A stretch of 48,343 nucleotides of DNA. Origin: an uncultured Hyphomicrobiales bacterium. GTDB lineage: Bacteria > Pseudomonadota > Alphaproteobacteria > Rhizobiales > Xanthobacteraceae. Positions 15,849 to 25,590 of this stretch are shown here, piece by piece. The notes beneath the pieces are model-generated. The model was not told where the DNA came from and ran no database searches. It worked only from the letters and a program-made list of their open reading frames with translations. The position numbers and the translations under genes are program-made. The DNA is taken from NCBI GenBank assembly GCA_903878085.1, contig CAIRGJ010000044.1, positions 1-48,343 of the forward strand. The letters run 5' to 3'. Every line of letters begins with the position of its first letter. The first letter of the stretch is position 1.

Positions 15849-16494
15849 TACGCAAACCAATACCGAACCTAAAAAGCCGAAGGCGCCAAAGGTTGCAAAA
15901 CCGGCCGCCGGCGACGCGCCGAAGGTGAAGAAGCCTCGCGTGGCTTCGGATTACAAGGCGCGTCTGCGCACGCAGTTCGAAGAGACCATCCGCGCCGAGA
16001 TGACCAAGCAGTTCGGCTACAAGAACGTCATGCAAGTGCCGATGATCACCAAAGTGGTGCTCAACATGGGCATCGGCGAAGGCGTTGCCGACCGCAAGAA
16101 GGTGGACTCAGCCGCCGCCGATCTGTCGCAGATCGCCGGTCAGAAGGCCGTGATCACCATGTCGCGCAAGTCGATCGCGAACTACAAGCTGCGCGACGGT
16201 CAGGCCATCGGTTGTAAGGTCACGCTGCGCAAGACGCGCATGTACGACTTCCTCGACCGCCTGGTGAACATCTCGCTGCCGCGCATCCGCGACTTCCGCG
16301 GGCTCAATCCGAAGAGCTTCGACGGCCGCGGCAACTACAGCATCGGCATCAAGGAATACACCATTTTCCCGGAAATCGACTTCGACAAGGTCACCGATAC
16401 CTGGGGCATGGACATCACCGTTTGCACGAGCGCGCGCTCCGACGAAGAAGCACGCGCCCTGTTGGCAGCATTCAACTTCCCGTTCCGGCAGTGA
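15841..16494 (+). CDS. rplE: 50S ribosomal protein L5 with Lys/Pro/Ala N-terminal extension
   Basis: L5 binds 5S rRNA in the central protuberance. The chosen ATG (15841) lies inside the rplX 3' end and follows GGAG at 15828-15831; the frame is open further upstream but only as a shadow of rplX. The product is 217 residues against ~180-185 normally. Residues 1-37 ([20 protein letters not shown]...) are a low-complexity basic extension; the core starts at [17 protein letters not shown]. No ATG exists between the extension and the core, so the extension is probably made. Confidence 0.93.
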   Translation: MADTQTNTEPKKPKAPKVAKPAAGDAPKVKKPRVASDYKARLRTQFEETIRAEMTKQFGYKNVMQVPMITKVVLNMGIGEGVADRKKVDSAAADLSQIAGQKAVITMSRKSIANYKLRDGQAIGCKVTLRKTRMYDFLDRLVNISLPRIRDFRGLNPKSFDGRGNYSIGIKEYTIFPEIDFDKVTDTWGMDITVCTSARSDEEARALLAAFNFPFRQ

Positions 16495-16540
16495 GGGGCG
16501 CTTCGGCCACCTCAAACGCGGAAATAAGGAGCTAAGATAA

Positions 16541-16846
16541 ATGGCGAAGAAGAGTTCGATCGAGAAGAACAACCGGCGGAAGCGGATGTCGAAGACCTTC
16601 GGTCCTCGGCGTGCGCGTCTCAAGGCGATCACTCGCGACAAGAGCCTGCCGGTGGAGGAGCGCTTTGCCGCGACTCTCAAGCTGGCCGAACTGCCGCGCA
16701 ATTCGTCCCCGACCCGCATCCGCAATCGTTGCGAGTTGACCGGCCGTCCGCGCGCCTTCTACCGCAAACATAAACTCAGCCGTATCGCGTTGCGCGAGCT
16801 CGGTAACAAGGGCCTGATTCCCGGCCTTGTGAAGTCGAGCTGGTGA
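16541..16846 (+). CDS. rpsN: 30S ribosomal protein S14 (zinc-independent type)
   Basis: S14 of 101 residues lacking the CXXC zinc pair, the long C-minus form. The signature [20 protein letters not shown] is present. A strong AAGGAG (16526-16531) precedes the start. Confidence 0.97.
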   Translation: MAKKSSIEKNNRRKRMSKTFGPRRARLKAITRDKSLPVEERFAATLKLAELPRNSSPTRIRNRCELTGRPRAFYRKHKLSRIALRELGNKGLIPGLVKSSW

Positions 16847-16856
16847 GGAACTATCG

Positions 16857-17252
16857 ATGGTAAACGATCCGATCGGCGACATGATTACCCGCATCCGCAA
16901 TGCGCAGATGCGTGCGAAATCCAAAGTCTCCATGCCGGGCTCCAAGCAGCGCGAACGCGTTGCCGAAGTGCTCAAGACCGAAGGCTACATCCGCGGCTAC
17001 GCCAGCGTGGCGCACGCCAACGGCCGCAGCGAGCTTGAGATCGAGCTCAAGTACTTCGACGGCGAGCCCGTGATCCGCGAGATCGCGCGCGTGTCCAAGC
17101 CCGGCCGCCGCGTCTACGCCTCGGTCAAGGCGCTGCCGCGTATCAATAACGGTCTTGGCGTGGCCATTCTGTCGACACCAAAAGGTGTGATGGCCGACCA
17201 TGCCGCTCGCGATGCCAATGTCGGCGGCGAAATCATCTGCACGGTGTTCTAA
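16857..17252 (+). CDS. rpsH: 30S ribosomal protein S8
   Basis: S8, 131 residues ([19 protein letters not shown]...). It binds 16S helix 21 and in E. coli represses the spc operon by binding mRNA near rplE. The stop overlaps the rplF ATG by one base. Confidence 0.97.
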   Translation: MVNDPIGDMITRIRNAQMRAKSKVSMPGSKQRERVAEVLKTEGYIRGYASVAHANGRSELEIELKYFDGEPVIREIARVSKPGRRVYASVKALPRINNGLGVAILSTPKGVMADHAARDANVGGEIICTVF

Positions 17253-17785
17253 TGTCCCGCATCGGTAACAAAGCAGTCGTGGTCCCCACCGGCGTCACCG
17301 CCAACGTGGAAGGCCAGACCGTCAAGGTGAAGGGTCCGAAAGGGGCGCTTCAGCTTGTGTTGGCGGACGACGTCATCGTCACCATGGACAAGGGCTCGTT
17401 CAAGATCGAGCCGCGCGGCGACGGCAAGCGTGCCCGTTCGCTGTGGGGTACCTCGCGTACTCTGGTGTCCAACTTGATCAACGGCGTGACCAAGGGCTTC
17501 GAAGAGAAGCTCGAGATCACCGGCGTCGGTTATCGCGCAGCAGTGCAGGGCAAGAGCCTGAATCTGCAGCTCGGCTTTTCCCACGACGTGAACTTCAAGA
17601 TTCCGGAAGGCATCGCCATCGTGACGCCGAAGCCGACCGAAATCGTGATCACCGGGATCGATAAGCAAAAGGTTGGCCAGGTGGCCGCCGAAATCCGCGG
17701 CTATCGTCCGCCCGAGCCATACAAAGGCAAGGGTGTGAAATATGCCGGCGAATACATCTTCCGTAAGGAAGGCAAGAAGAAGTAG
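17252..17785 (+). CDS. rplF: 50S ribosomal protein L6
   Basis: L6, 177 residues ([20 protein letters not shown]...), near the sarcin-ricin loop. The C-terminal motif [14 protein letters not shown] is diagnostic. Confidence 0.97.
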   Translation: MSRIGNKAVVVPTGVTANVEGQTVKVKGPKGALQLVLADDVIVTMDKGSFKIEPRGDGKRARSLWGTSRTLVSNLINGVTKGFEEKLEITGVGYRAAVQGKSLNLQLGFSHDVNFKIPEGIAIVTPKPTEIVITGIDKQKVGQVAAEIRGYRPPEPYKGKGVKYAGEYIFRKEGKKK

Positions 17786-17797
17786 AGGGCGCAAGCC

Positions 17798-18160
17798 ATG
17801 TCGAGATTAAGTGACCGGACCGCGCGACGGACGGAAGCAGTACGACGCAGGATCAAGTTGGCTGCGCGTGGGCGCACCCGGCTGTCCGTATTCCGCTCGT
17901 CCCAGCATATCCATGCGCAACTGATCGACGACGAGAAGGGCGTGACGGTCGCGGCCGCCTCGTCGCTCGAGAAGACGATGCGCGAGAAGACCAAGACCGG
18001 CGCCAACATTGAGGCTGCCAAGGCGGTCGGCAAGTTGATTGCCGAACGCGCCAAGGAAAAGGGCATCAAGGACGTGGTGTTCGATCGCGGCGGCTATCTG
18101 TATCACGGCCGTATCAAGGCGCTGGCCGACGCTGCGCGCGAAGGCGGCCTGAATTTCTAG
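17798..18160 (+). CDS. rplR: 50S ribosomal protein L18
   Basis: L18, 120 residues, a 5S rRNA binder partnering L5. [17 protein letters not shown] and the terminal [20 protein letters not shown] are family hallmarks. Confidence 0.97.
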   Translation: MSRLSDRTARRTEAVRRRIKLAARGRTRLSVFRSSQHIHAQLIDDEKGVTVAAASSLEKTMREKTKTGANIEAAKAVGKLIAERAKEKGIKDVVFDRGGYLYHGRIKALADAAREGGLNF

Positions 18161-18195
18161 AACTAAACGGACTGCACCGAACAGGTTAGACACAA

Positions 18196-18771
18196 ATGGC
18201 GAATGAACCCCGACGAGAACAACGCCGCGATCGCGGCGGCCGCGAAGAGCGCGACAGCGAATTCACCGACAAGTTGGTCCACATCAATCGTGTGGCCAAG
18301 GTGGTGAAGGGCGGCAAGCGCTTTGCGTTCGCAGCCCTCGTCATCGTCGGCGATCAGAAGGGCCGCGCCGGTTATGGACACGGCAAGGCGCGCGAAGTGC
18401 CGGAAGCGATCCGCAAGGCGACCGACGCCGCCAAGCGCGCGCTGACCCGCGTGGCGCTGCGCGAAGGCCGCACGTTGCACCATGACGTGCTCGGCCGTCA
18501 CGGCGCCGGCAAGGTGTTCCTGCGCGCGGCACCCGCCGGTACCGGCATCATCGCCGGCGGCCCGATGCGCGCCGTGTTCGAAACGCTCGGCATCCAGGAC
18601 GTCGTCGCCAAGTCGCTCGGCTCGTCGAACCCGTACAACGTCGTGCGCGCGACCTTCCATGCGCTCAAGCATCAGGACTCGCCACGTTCGGTCGCGGCCC
18701 GCCGCAGCCTCAAGGTTTCCACGCTGCAGTCGCGCCGCCAAGGCGCCGATGCCGAACCCGCAGCTGACTAA
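18196..18771 (+). CDS. rpsE: 30S ribosomal protein S5
   Basis: S5, 191 residues, a fidelity protein lining the mRNA entry. The dsRNA-binding-like N domain ([19 protein letters not shown]) and the [17 protein letters not shown] segment are clear. Confidence 0.97.
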   Translation: MANEPRREQRRDRGGREERDSEFTDKLVHINRVAKVVKGGKRFAFAALVIVGDQKGRAGYGHGKAREVPEAIRKATDAAKRALTRVALREGRTLHHDVLGRHGAGKVFLRAAPAGTGIIAGGPMRAVFETLGIQDVVAKSLGSSNPYNVVRATFHALKHQDSPRSVAARRSLKVSTLQSRRQGADAEPAAD

Positions 18772-18782
18772 GGACTAACGTC

Positions 18783-18977
18783 ATGGCTCCCGCAAAGAAG
18801 ACGATCAAGCTCGAGCAGGTGGCGAGCCCGTCACGCCGCCACCACGACCAGCGCGAAACGCTGATCGGGCTGAAACTGAACAAGGTCGGCCGCACCAGCG
18901 AGATGCCGGACACGCCGCAGACGCACGGCATGGTCCGCAAGCTCAGCCATCTGGTGCGCATCGTCGACGCCAAATAG
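18783..18977 (+). CDS. rpmD: 50S ribosomal protein L30
   Basis: L30, 64 residues (KKTIKLEQVASPSRRHHDQR...TLIGLKLNKVGRTSEM). It is short but in the canonical place between rpsE and rplO. Confidence 0.96.
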   Translation: MAPAKKTIKLEQVASPSRRHHDQRETLIGLKLNKVGRTSEMPDTPQTHGMVRKLSHLVRIVDAK

Positions 18978-19010
18978 TTGCGACGTAGAGAAGTTTAGAG
19001 GACTGCTGCC

Positions 19011-19562
19011 ATGAAACTGAACCAGATCGCCGACAATCCCGGCGCCCGCAAGAACCGCATGCGCATCGGCCGCGGCATCGGCTCCGGCATGGGCAAGACC
19101 GGCGGCCGCGGCGGCAAGGGCCAGACCGCGCGTTCCGGCGTGCGCATCAAGGGCTTCGAAGGCGGCCAGATGCCGCTGCATCGCCGTTTGCCCAAGCGCG
19201 GCTTCCGCAACACCTCGTTCGCGGTCAAGCTCAACGAAACCAGCATTGCCAAGGTGCAGGCGGCGATCGACGCCGGCCTGATCGACATCAAGTCGCCGGT
19301 CGATAGCGCCGCCTTGATCAAGGCCGGCCTAATGCGGCGCGCCAAGGGCGGCGTCAAGCTGCTCGGCGGCGGCGAACTCAAGAGCAAAGTCGATTTCGCG
19401 GTGTTCGGCGCCTCGAAGTCCGCGGTCGAAGCGGTCGAAAAGGCCGGCGGCAGCGTGAAGATTTTGGCGCCGAAGAAGGAAGTCGACGAGGAGCCGCGCG
19501 GCAAGAACAAGCGCATGGCGCTGGAAGCGGCAAAGCCGAAGGGCAAAGCCAAGGCTGAGTAA
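19011..19562 (+). CDS. rplO: 50S ribosomal protein L15 with basic C-terminal tail
   Basis: L15, 183 residues. [20 protein letters not shown] and the Gly-rich [19 protein letters not shown] region are typical. The family is usually ~145-160 residues; the last ~25 here ([20 protein letters not shown]...) are a Lys/Ala/Glu tail. secY follows after 125 bases. Confidence 0.96.
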   Translation: MKLNQIADNPGARKNRMRIGRGIGSGMGKTGGRGGKGQTARSGVRIKGFEGGQMPLHRRLPKRGFRNTSFAVKLNETSIAKVQAAIDAGLIDIKSPVDSAALIKAGLMRRAKGGVKLLGGGELKSKVDFAVFGASKSAVEAVEKAGGSVKILAPKKEVDEEPRGKNKRMALEAAKPKGKAKAE

Positions 19563-19687
19563 TACCGCGCCCGTCACGCGGGCGTGTTGGCGGCTACAAG
19601 TTCGAGACGCGATGCCTATCTAAGCTCGCGGAACCCGGCAGGGTGGGCCGCGGGGCGGGGGCCAAGAGCGAAGGCCAGGAGCGACAG

Positions 19688-21019
19688 ATGGTTTCGGCAG
19701 CGGAACAACTAGCAGCCAATCTCAACTTCGGGGCGCTGGCGAAGGCCGACGAGCTCAAGAAGCGAATCTGGTTCACGGTCGGCGCGCTGCTGGTCTATCG
19801 GCTCGGCACTTACATTCCGTTGCCCGGTATCGATCCCACCGCCTGGGCGCAGATTTTCAATACTCAGTCCGGCGGCATCCTCGGCATGTTCAACATGTTC
19901 TCGGGGGGCGGCATCCATCGGATGGCGATCTTCGCGCTCAACATCATGCCTTACATTTCGGCCTCGATCATCATTCAGTTGATGACGACGGTGTCGCCGA
20001 CGCTCGAGGCGCTCAAAAAAGAAGGCGAGTCCGGCCGCAAGATCATGAACCAGTACACCCGGTATCTCACCGTGGTGCTGGCCGCGTTCCAGTCTTACGG
20101 CATTGCCGTTGGCCTGCAGGGCACCGGCAGCGTCGTCAGCGAGCCCGGTTTCTTCTTCCTGATTTCGACGACGATCACGCTGACCGGCGGCACCATGTTT
20201 CTGATGTGGCTGGGCGAGCAGATCACCGCGCGCGGTATCGGTAACGGCATCTCGCTGATCATCTTGTCCGGCATCGTCGCCGAGTTGCCGTCGGCGATCG
20301 CCGGTACGCTCGAACTTGGCCGCCAGGGCGCTATCTCGACCGGGCTCATTTTGCTCATCATCGTGATGGCGGTCGCGGTCATCGCCTTCATCGTGTTCAT
20401 GGAGCGCGCGCAGCGCCGCCTGCTGATCCAGTATCCCAAGCGCCAGGTCGGCAATCGCATGTTCGAGGGCCAGTCCTCGCATCTGCCGCTCAAGCTCAAC
20501 ACCTCGGGCGTGATCCCGCCGATCTTTGCGTCGTCGCTGCTGCTGTTGCCGACCACGGTCGCCAACTTCAATGCCGGCGGCGGGCCCGGTTGGCTCACCA
20601 CTATCACCACGCTGCTTGGCCACGGCCGGCCGCTGTTTCTCGTTCTCTACATCGCGCTGATCGTATTCTTCGCGTTCTTCTATACCGCGGTCGTGTTCAA
20701 CCCGACCGAGACCGCGGAAAACCTGAAGAAGCATGGCGGCTTCGTGCCGGGCATCCGTCCCGGCGAGCGCACCGCCGAGTACATCGATTATGTGCTGTCG
20801 CGCATCACCGTGGTCGGCGCGCTCTATCTCGCCATCGTGTGCCTCATTCCGGAAATCCTGATCTCTTACGCGGCGGTGCCGTTCTACTTCGGCGGCACCT
20901 CGCTGCTGATCGTGGTCAGCGTCACCATGGACACGGTGGCGCAGGTTCAGGGCTACCTGCTGGCGCATCAATATGAAGGCTTGATCAAACGGTCGAAATT
21001 GCGGGGGCGCAATCGATGA
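19688..21019 (+). CDS. secY: Protein translocase subunit SecY
   Basis: Channel of the Sec translocon, 443 residues with ten hydrophobic segments. The frame is open back to 19643 (GTG), but the ATG at 19688 has AGGAG at 19677-19681, and the family N-terminus ([20 protein letters not shown]) begins there. LPGIDPTAW, the plug region with FNMFSGGG, and the loop [16 protein letters not shown] between TM8 and TM9 are recognisable. The stop overlaps adk (ATGA). Confidence 0.97.
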   Translation: MVSAAEQLAANLNFGALAKADELKKRIWFTVGALLVYRLGTYIPLPGIDPTAWAQIFNTQSGGILGMFNMFSGGGIHRMAIFALNIMPYISASIIIQLMTTVSPTLEALKKEGESGRKIMNQYTRYLTVVLAAFQSYGIAVGLQGTGSVVSEPGFFFLISTTITLTGGTMFLMWLGEQITARGIGNGISLIILSGIVAELPSAIAGTLELGRQGAISTGLILLIIVMAVAVIAFIVFMERAQRRLLIQYPKRQVGNRMFEGQSSHLPLKLNTSGVIPPIFASSLLLLPTTVANFNAGGGPGWLTTITTLLGHGRPLFLVLYIALIVFFAFFYTAVVFNPTETAENLKKHGGFVPGIRPGERTAEYIDYVLSRITVVGALYLAIVCLIPEILISYAAVPFYFGGTSLLIVVSVTMDTVAQVQGYLLAHQYEGLIKRSKLRGRNR

Positions 21020-21882
21020 GACTGATCCTGCTCGGACCGCCAGGGGCGGGGAAGGGCACGCAGGCACTTCGCCTGGTTGCCAACTACGGAATCGTTCAGC
21101 TCTCGACCGGCGACATGTTGCGCGCGGCCGTGGCCGCGGGCACCGAAGTGGGCTTGCGCGCCAAGAGCATCATGGAAGCCGGGCAATTGGTGCCCGATGA
21201 AGTGGTGGTCGCGATTATCGCCGACCGCATCGGCCAGCCCGACGCCAAGCGCGGTTTCGTACTCGACGGTTTCCCGCGCACCGTGCCGCAGGCCGAGGCG
21301 CTCGACCGCCTGCTGACCGAGCGCGGTCTCAAGCTCGATGCCGTTATCGAGCTCAAGGTCGACGAAGGCATTCTGCTCAAGCGTATCGAGACTCGGGTGG
21401 CGGACATGACCGCCCGCGGCGAAAAAGTCCGTGCGGACGACAATCCGGACGTGCTCAAGGGCCGTCTGGCGGCCTACCGCGCCCAGACCGCACCGCTGGC
21501 CGACTATTACGCCCGTAAGGGCATGCTTAAGACCGTGGATGGCATGGCGCCGGTCGACGAGGTCACCGCCGCGGTTGGCGTGATTCTCAGCCCCGCCAAG
21601 GCCGCCAAGGCAGCTAAGCGCGCCAAACCGAAGGCCAAGGCCGCAAAGCCGGCCGCGAAGGCCAAATCCAAGGCAAAATCCAAGTCAAAATCCAAGTCAA
21701 AAGCGAAAACCAAGCCGAAAGCCGCAGCCGGGAAACCCGCGCGCGCCAAGGCTAAAACCGCCCAAAAGCGTAAATCCGGCCGAAAGCCAGCAAAGAAATC
21801 CACGCCTAAGGCCGGAACCGCCAAAACCAAAGCTGGACAGCGCAAAACGCGCACAAAGCGGAGGTTGACGAAGGCAAGATGA
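21016..21882 (+). CDS. adk: Adenylate kinase with histone-H1-like C-terminal tail
   Basis: Interconverts ATP+AMP and 2 ADP. The P-loop GPPGAGKGT is at residues 7-15, LSTGDMLR and DGFPRT form the AMP site, and the short zinc-free LID lies between RIETRV and [12 protein letters not shown]. The catalytic domain ends near residue 190, the usual full length in alphaproteobacteria. Residues ~191-288 (21586-21882) form an uninterrupted Lys/Ala/Ser/Pro tail built of KAKSK- and KPKAAA-like units, including a run of near-identical AAG-GCA-AAA-TCC-type codons at 21655-21715. The tail resembles histone H1/AlgP-type disordered tails and should bind nucleic acid non-specifically. The codon pattern is clean and the frame is intact, so it is not a frameshifted end. 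Confidence 0.95.
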   Translation: MRLILLGPPGAGKGTQALRLVANYGIVQLSTGDMLRAAVAAGTEVGLRAKSIMEAGQLVPDEVVVAIIADRIGQPDAKRGFVLDGFPRTVPQAEALDRLLTERGLKLDAVIELKVDEGILLKRIETRVADMTARGEKVRADDNPDVLKGRLAAYRAQTAPLADYYARKGMLKTVDGMAPVDEVTAAVGVILSPAKAAKAAKRAKPKAKAAKPAAKAKSKAKSKSKSKSKAKTKPKAAAGKPARAKAKTAQKRKSGRKPAKKSTPKAGTAKTKAGQRKTRTKRRLTKAR

Positions 21883-22054
21883 ATCCCCTAATACACTGCC
21901 TATTCAGAAGTTTGGCGCGATGCCGGGCCCCCGAACAGGCGGGGACAGGTGTCGTGTTACGCTTTGCGCTAAACCCTTCACGGGACTAAAGAATTCGGCG
22001 CGTCTAGCGCCCCCGGCCGGATCAAGGCCCGGCCTATAACAGGAGAGACCTTTC

Positions 22055-22432
22055 GTGGCTCGTATCGCGGGCGTGAATTTGCCCACCAATAAGCGCGCTG
22101 TGATCGCGCTGCAGTACATTCATGGCATTGGCGAGAAGACCGCCAAGGAAATCATGACCAAGGTTAACCTGCCGATGGAACGGCGGGTATCTCAGCTGAC
22201 GGACGCGGAAGTGTTGCAGATCCGCGAACTGATCGATCGCGACTACATGGTCGAGGGCGATCTGCGCCGCGACGTGTCGCTGAACATCAAGCGGCTGATG
22301 GACCTCGGCTGCTACCGCGGCCTGCGTCACCGCAAGGGATTGCCGGTGCGCGGCCAGCGCACCCACACCAATGCGCGCACCCGCAAGGGTCCGGCCAAGA
22401 CCATCGCCGGCAAGAAAAAGACCGCGACCTGA
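22055..22432 (+). CDS. rpsM: 30S ribosomal protein S13
   Basis: S13, 125 residues, starting at GTG ([20 protein letters not shown]) with AGGAGA at 22041-22046. It bridges to the large subunit through the head. The C-terminal [15 protein letters not shown] is diagnostic. A 172-base gap after adk, without an obvious promoter by eye, precedes it; rpmJ is absent from this position. Confidence 0.97.
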   Translation: MARIAGVNLPTNKRAVIALQYIHGIGEKTAKEIMTKVNLPMERRVSQLTDAEVLQIRELIDRDYMVEGDLRRDVSLNIKRLMDLGCYRGLRHRKGLPVRGQRTHTNARTRKGPAKTIAGKKKTAT

Positions 22433-22489
22433 TCATAGGAATCGCTCGCGCCGCTTGACGGCTCGCGGGCTGCAAAAGGGATTGAGAGA

Positions 22490-22879
22490 ATGGGCAAGGA
22501 AGCCACCCGCGTTCGCCGCCGCGAACGCAAGAACATCGCGTCGGGCGTCGCGCACGTCAACGCGTCGTTCAACAACACGATGATCACCATCACCGACGCG
22601 CAGGGCAACACCATCGCCTGGTCGTCGTCGGGCACCATGGGCTTCAAGGGCTCGCGCAAGTCGACGCCCTATGCCGCGCAGGTCGCCGCCGAAGACGCCG
22701 CCAAGAAGGCGCAGGAACACGGCATGCGCACACTCGAAGTCGAAGTCTCCGGCCCGGGTTCGGGACGTGAGTCGGCTTTGCGCGCGCTGCAGGCCACCGG
22801 TTTCACCATTACCTCGATCCGCGACGTGACCACGATCCCACACAACGGGTGCCGGCCGCGCAAGCGTCGTCGCGTATGA
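22490..22879 (+). CDS. rpsK: 30S ribosomal protein S11
   Basis: S11, 129 residues, platform protein. [19 protein letters not shown] and the C-terminal [16 protein letters not shown] are family marks. Confidence 0.98.
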   Translation: MGKEATRVRRRERKNIASGVAHVNASFNNTMITITDAQGNTIAWSSSGTMGFKGSRKSTPYAAQVAAEDAAKKAQEHGMRTLEVEVSGPGSGRESALRALQATGFTITSIRDVTTIPHNGCRPRKRRRV

Positions 22880-22965
22880 ACATTCCATCGGGTGGACTTG
22901 AGTCCGCCACTGCTGAACTTTCCCCCGTGCGCGAACAGAACCCGCGCCGCTCAACAGGTGAAGAC

Positions 22966-23982
22966 GTGATCCAAAAGAATTGGCAGGAACTGATCAGGCC
23001 GAACAAGCTCCAGGTGACCGCCGGGTCCGACCCCGCGCGGTTCGCCACGGTCGTCGCCGAGCCGCTCGAGCGCGGCTTTGGCGTGACGCTGGGCAATGCG
23101 CTACGCCGTATTCTGCTGTCCTCGCTGCAAGGCGCGGCAGTGCAGTCGGTGCACATCGACGGCGTGTTGCATGAATTCTCCTCGATCGCCGGCGTGCGCG
23201 AGGACGTCACCGACATGGTGCTCAACATCAAGGACATCGCCATCAAGATGCAGGGCGAAGGCCCCAAGCGCATGGTGGTGAAGAAGCAGGGACCGGGCAC
23301 GGTCACCGCCGGCGACATTCAGACCGTCGGCGACGTCGTGGTGCTCAATCCCGATCTCGTGCTGTGCACCCTCGACGAGGGCGCCGAGATTCGCATGGAA
23401 TTCACCGTCAACACCGGCAAGGGCTACGTGCCGGCCGAGCGCAACCGTCCCGAAGACGCGCCGATCGGCCTGATCCCGGTCGACAGCCTGTATTCGCCGG
23501 TGCGCAAGGTCTCGTACAAGGTCGAGAACACCCGCGAGGGCCAGATCCTCGATTACGACAAGCTCACGCTGACGATCGAGACCAACGGCGCGGTGTCGCC
23601 GGACGACTCGATCGCTTACGCGGCGCGCATTCTGCAAGACCAGCTCAATGTGTTCGTGAACTTCGAAGAGCCCCGCAAGGAGCAGGCCGCCGAGACCATC
23701 CCGGACCTGGCCTTCAACCCGGCGTTCCTCAAGAAGGTCGACGAGCTCGAGCTGTCGGTGCGTTCGGCCAACTGTCTCAAGAACGACAACATCGTCTACA
23801 TCGGCGACCTCGTTCAGAAGACCGAAGCCGAAATGCTCCGCACACCGAACTTCGGCCGCAAGTCGCTCAACGAGATCAAGGAAGTGCTGGCGCAGATGGG
23901 CCTGCATCTCGGCATGGAAGTGCCGGGCTGGCCGCCGGAAAACATCGAAGAGCTCGCCAAGCGCTTCGAGGATCATTACTAG
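22966..23982 (+). CDS. rpoA: RNA polymerase subunit alpha
   Basis: Alpha subunit, 338 residues from the chosen GTG (22966). That start gives the family N-terminus (M)[16 protein letters not shown], the usual length, and AGGTGA at 22956-22961. The frame is open upstream to an ATG at 22876 that overlaps the rpsK stop, which would add 30 residues without similarity; I consider it less likely but coupled translation cannot be excluded. The N-terminal assembly domain ([17 protein letters not shown]) and the C-terminal DNA/activator-binding domain ([20 protein letters not shown] ... [10 protein letters not shown]) are complete. Confidence 0.96.
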   Translation: MIQKNWQELIRPNKLQVTAGSDPARFATVVAEPLERGFGVTLGNALRRILLSSLQGAAVQSVHIDGVLHEFSSIAGVREDVTDMVLNIKDIAIKMQGEGPKRMVVKKQGPGTVTAGDIQTVGDVVVLNPDLVLCTLDEGAEIRMEFTVNTGKGYVPAERNRPEDAPIGLIPVDSLYSPVRKVSYKVENTREGQILDYDKLTLTIETNGAVSPDDSIAYAARILQDQLNVFVNFEEPRKEQAAETIPDLAFNPAFLKKVDELELSVRSANCLKNDNIVYIGDLVQKTEAEMLRTPNFGRKSLNEIKEVLAQMGLHLGMEVPGWPPENIEELAKRFEDHY

Positions 23983-24029
23983 GCCGCGCACAGCGGCGAC
24001 GCCTCAAGGGCGTTTCAGGGAGCTACACG

Positions 24030-24455
24030 ATGCGTCACGGAAAAGTTCACCGCAAACTGGGCAGGCACTCCGCTCACCGCACTGCCATGTTCGCCAATAT
24101 GTGCGCGTCGCTGATCAAGCACGAGCAGATTGTCACCACGCTGCCGAAGGCCAAGGAACTGCGGCCGATCGTCGAGAAGCTGGTGACGCTCGCCAAGAAG
24201 GGCGGGCTCGCCGCCCGCCGTCAGGCGATCTCGGAAATGCGCGACCTCTTGATGGTCCGCAAGTTGTTCGCGGTGATCGGGCCGCGCTACAAGGACCGCG
24301 CCGGCGGCTATACCCGCGTGCTCAAGGCCGGCTTCCGCCATGGCGACAATGCCGCGGTGGCGGTGATCGAGTTCGTCGATCGCGACGTCGATGCCAAGGG
24401 CTTGGATTCAGGTCCGGTGCAGGCCAAGAAGGTCGACGAGAGCGTCGCGGCATAA
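24030..24455 (+). CDS. rplQ: 50S ribosomal protein L17
   Basis: L17, 141 residues ([20 protein letters not shown]...), the last gene of the ribosomal block. The start is fixed by the family N-terminus and by CAGGGAG at 24016-24022; the longer open frame is a shadow of rpoA. A terminator follows. Confidence 0.97.
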   Translation: MRHGKVHRKLGRHSAHRTAMFANMCASLIKHEQIVTTLPKAKELRPIVEKLVTLAKKGGLAARRQAISEMRDLLMVRKLFAVIGPRYKDRAGGYTRVLKAGFRHGDNAAVAVIEFVDRDVDAKGLDSGPVQAKKVDESVAA

Positions 24456-24480
24456 CATAAAGCCTTAACGATGAAATACA

Positions 24481-24506
24481 GGGCGGCCTCGGGGCCGCCC
24501 TTTTTT
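24481..24506 (+). terminator. Rho-independent terminator closing the ribosomal block
   Basis: Perfect 8-bp stem GGGCGGCC / GGCCGCCC with loop TCGG followed by six T. It lies 26 bases after the rplQ stop. Confidence 0.93.
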
Positions 24507-24576
24507 ATATGGCCCGCGATAGCGCTCGAAAAGCCGCTCTGTATACTCCCGGCAGGATTCTTCAGGGGAGGGCTAC

Positions 24577-25422
24577 ATGGTTAGGTTGACGACGTTTTGC
24601 TTGGCGTTGATGGCGGCAATGATCGGTACGGCGCAGGCGCAAACCGATCCGGTCAAGCGCGGCGACTATCTGGTCAACACCATCATGACCTGCGGCAATT
24701 GCCACACGCCGAAGGGTCCGCCCGCGGCCGTCGCCGGCAAGGATTTTTCCGGCGGGCTCACCTGGGATGAGCCGCCGTTCAAGGTCACGGCGCCGAACAT
24801 CACCCAGGACAAGGAGACCGGCCTCGGCAACTGGAGCGATGCCGAGATCATCGCGCTGATGCGCACGGGAAAACGGCCGAACGGCGTGCAGATCGCCGAA
24901 GTGATGCCGACCGCGTTCTACGGCATTATCACCGACGGCGACATGAAGGCGATCGTCGCATACTTGCGCACGCTCAAGCCGGTCAAGAACACCGTGCCGG
25001 CGCCGATCTACAAGATGCAGATCCCGCATATTCCGTTCCCCGGCTCGGAGAAGCCTTACACCGAAGCCATGATGAGCGATCCGGTGAAGAAGGGCTTCTA
25101 CCTCGCCACCATCGGCCATTGCATGGAGTGCCATACGCCGTTCGGGCCGCGCGGCAAGGATTTCGCCGCCGATCTCGGTAAGGGCGGCATGGAATTCCCC
25201 GGGCCCTGGGGCACGTCGGTGTCGCGCAACATCACGTCGGGCAAGACCAAGGGCATCGGCGCCTGGACCGACGCCGAGATCAAGACCGCCGTCACCCAGG
25301 GCAAGAGCAAGGACGGCAGCCCGCTCAAGCCGCCGATGGGCTTTGGCTATTACGCCCACATGACCCCTGCCGACCTCGACGCCGTAGTGGCCTATCTGCG
25401 GACCGTGCCGGCGAAGGAATAA
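24577..25422 (+). CDS. Secreted diheme cytochrome c
   Basis: 281 residues with a signal peptide (cleavage probably after AQA, ~residue 22) and two class-I cytochrome c domains. Heme motifs are CGNCH (39-43) and CMECH (182-186); candidate distal Met ligands follow in each half (e.g. VMPTAFYG, PPMGFGYY). The domain arrangement resembles cytochrome subunits of membrane-bound alcohol, aldehyde or gluconate dehydrogenases, which move electrons from a periplasmic dehydrogenase to ubiquinone or an oxidase. No dehydrogenase gene lies next to it, so the partner is unknown. It is preceded by a GGGGAGGG ribosome binding site. Confidence 0.85.
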   Translation: MVRLTTFCLALMAAMIGTAQAQTDPVKRGDYLVNTIMTCGNCHTPKGPPAAVAGKDFSGGLTWDEPPFKVTAPNITQDKETGLGNWSDAEIIALMRTGKRPNGVQIAEVMPTAFYGIITDGDMKAIVAYLRTLKPVKNTVPAPIYKMQIPHIPFPGSEKPYTEAMMSDPVKKGFYLATIGHCMECHTPFGPRGKDFAADLGKGGMEFPGPWGTSVSRNITSGKTKGIGAWTDAEIKTAVTQGKSKDGSPLKPPMGFGYYAHMTPADLDAVVAYLRTVPAKE

Positions 25423-25437
25423 CTGACTAAGCCCCGA

Positions 25438-25527
25438 CCCTCTCCCCGAGCCGAAGTCGGATATATCCGACTTCGGCTACTAAAAATGCCGAACTCGGGT
25501 AAGCCCGAGTTCGGTTACGGGAGAGGG
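25438..25527. repeat. Nested palindromic element (three-stem, cloverleaf-like)
   Basis: Outer arms CCCTCTCCC (25438-25446) and GGGAGAGGG (25519-25527) enclose two hairpins: a perfect 28-base palindrome at 25450-25477 (arms GCCGAAGTCGGATA / TATCCGACTTCGGC) and an 11-bp stem at 25489-25514 (CCGAACTCGGG / CCCGAGTTCGG, loop TAAG). It lies between the diheme cytochrome and the protease gene and codes for nothing visible. Confidence 0.85.
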
Positions 25528-25590
25528 AGAGCGGCCTTCAATTAGCCCCGCGCCAGGCCTATATCTCGACTGTCCGTTGGGATTCGCCTT

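Noticed and set aside
21655-21715. Codon repeats in adk as a CRISPR or tandem-repeat locus
   Set aside because: The units are short, in frame and encode the Lys/Ser tail; no spacers.
22876-22965. Upstream ATG for rpoA overlapping rpsK
   Set aside because: The extra 30 residues have no family match, while GTG 22966 gives the normal N-terminus with AGGTGA; kept only as an alternative.
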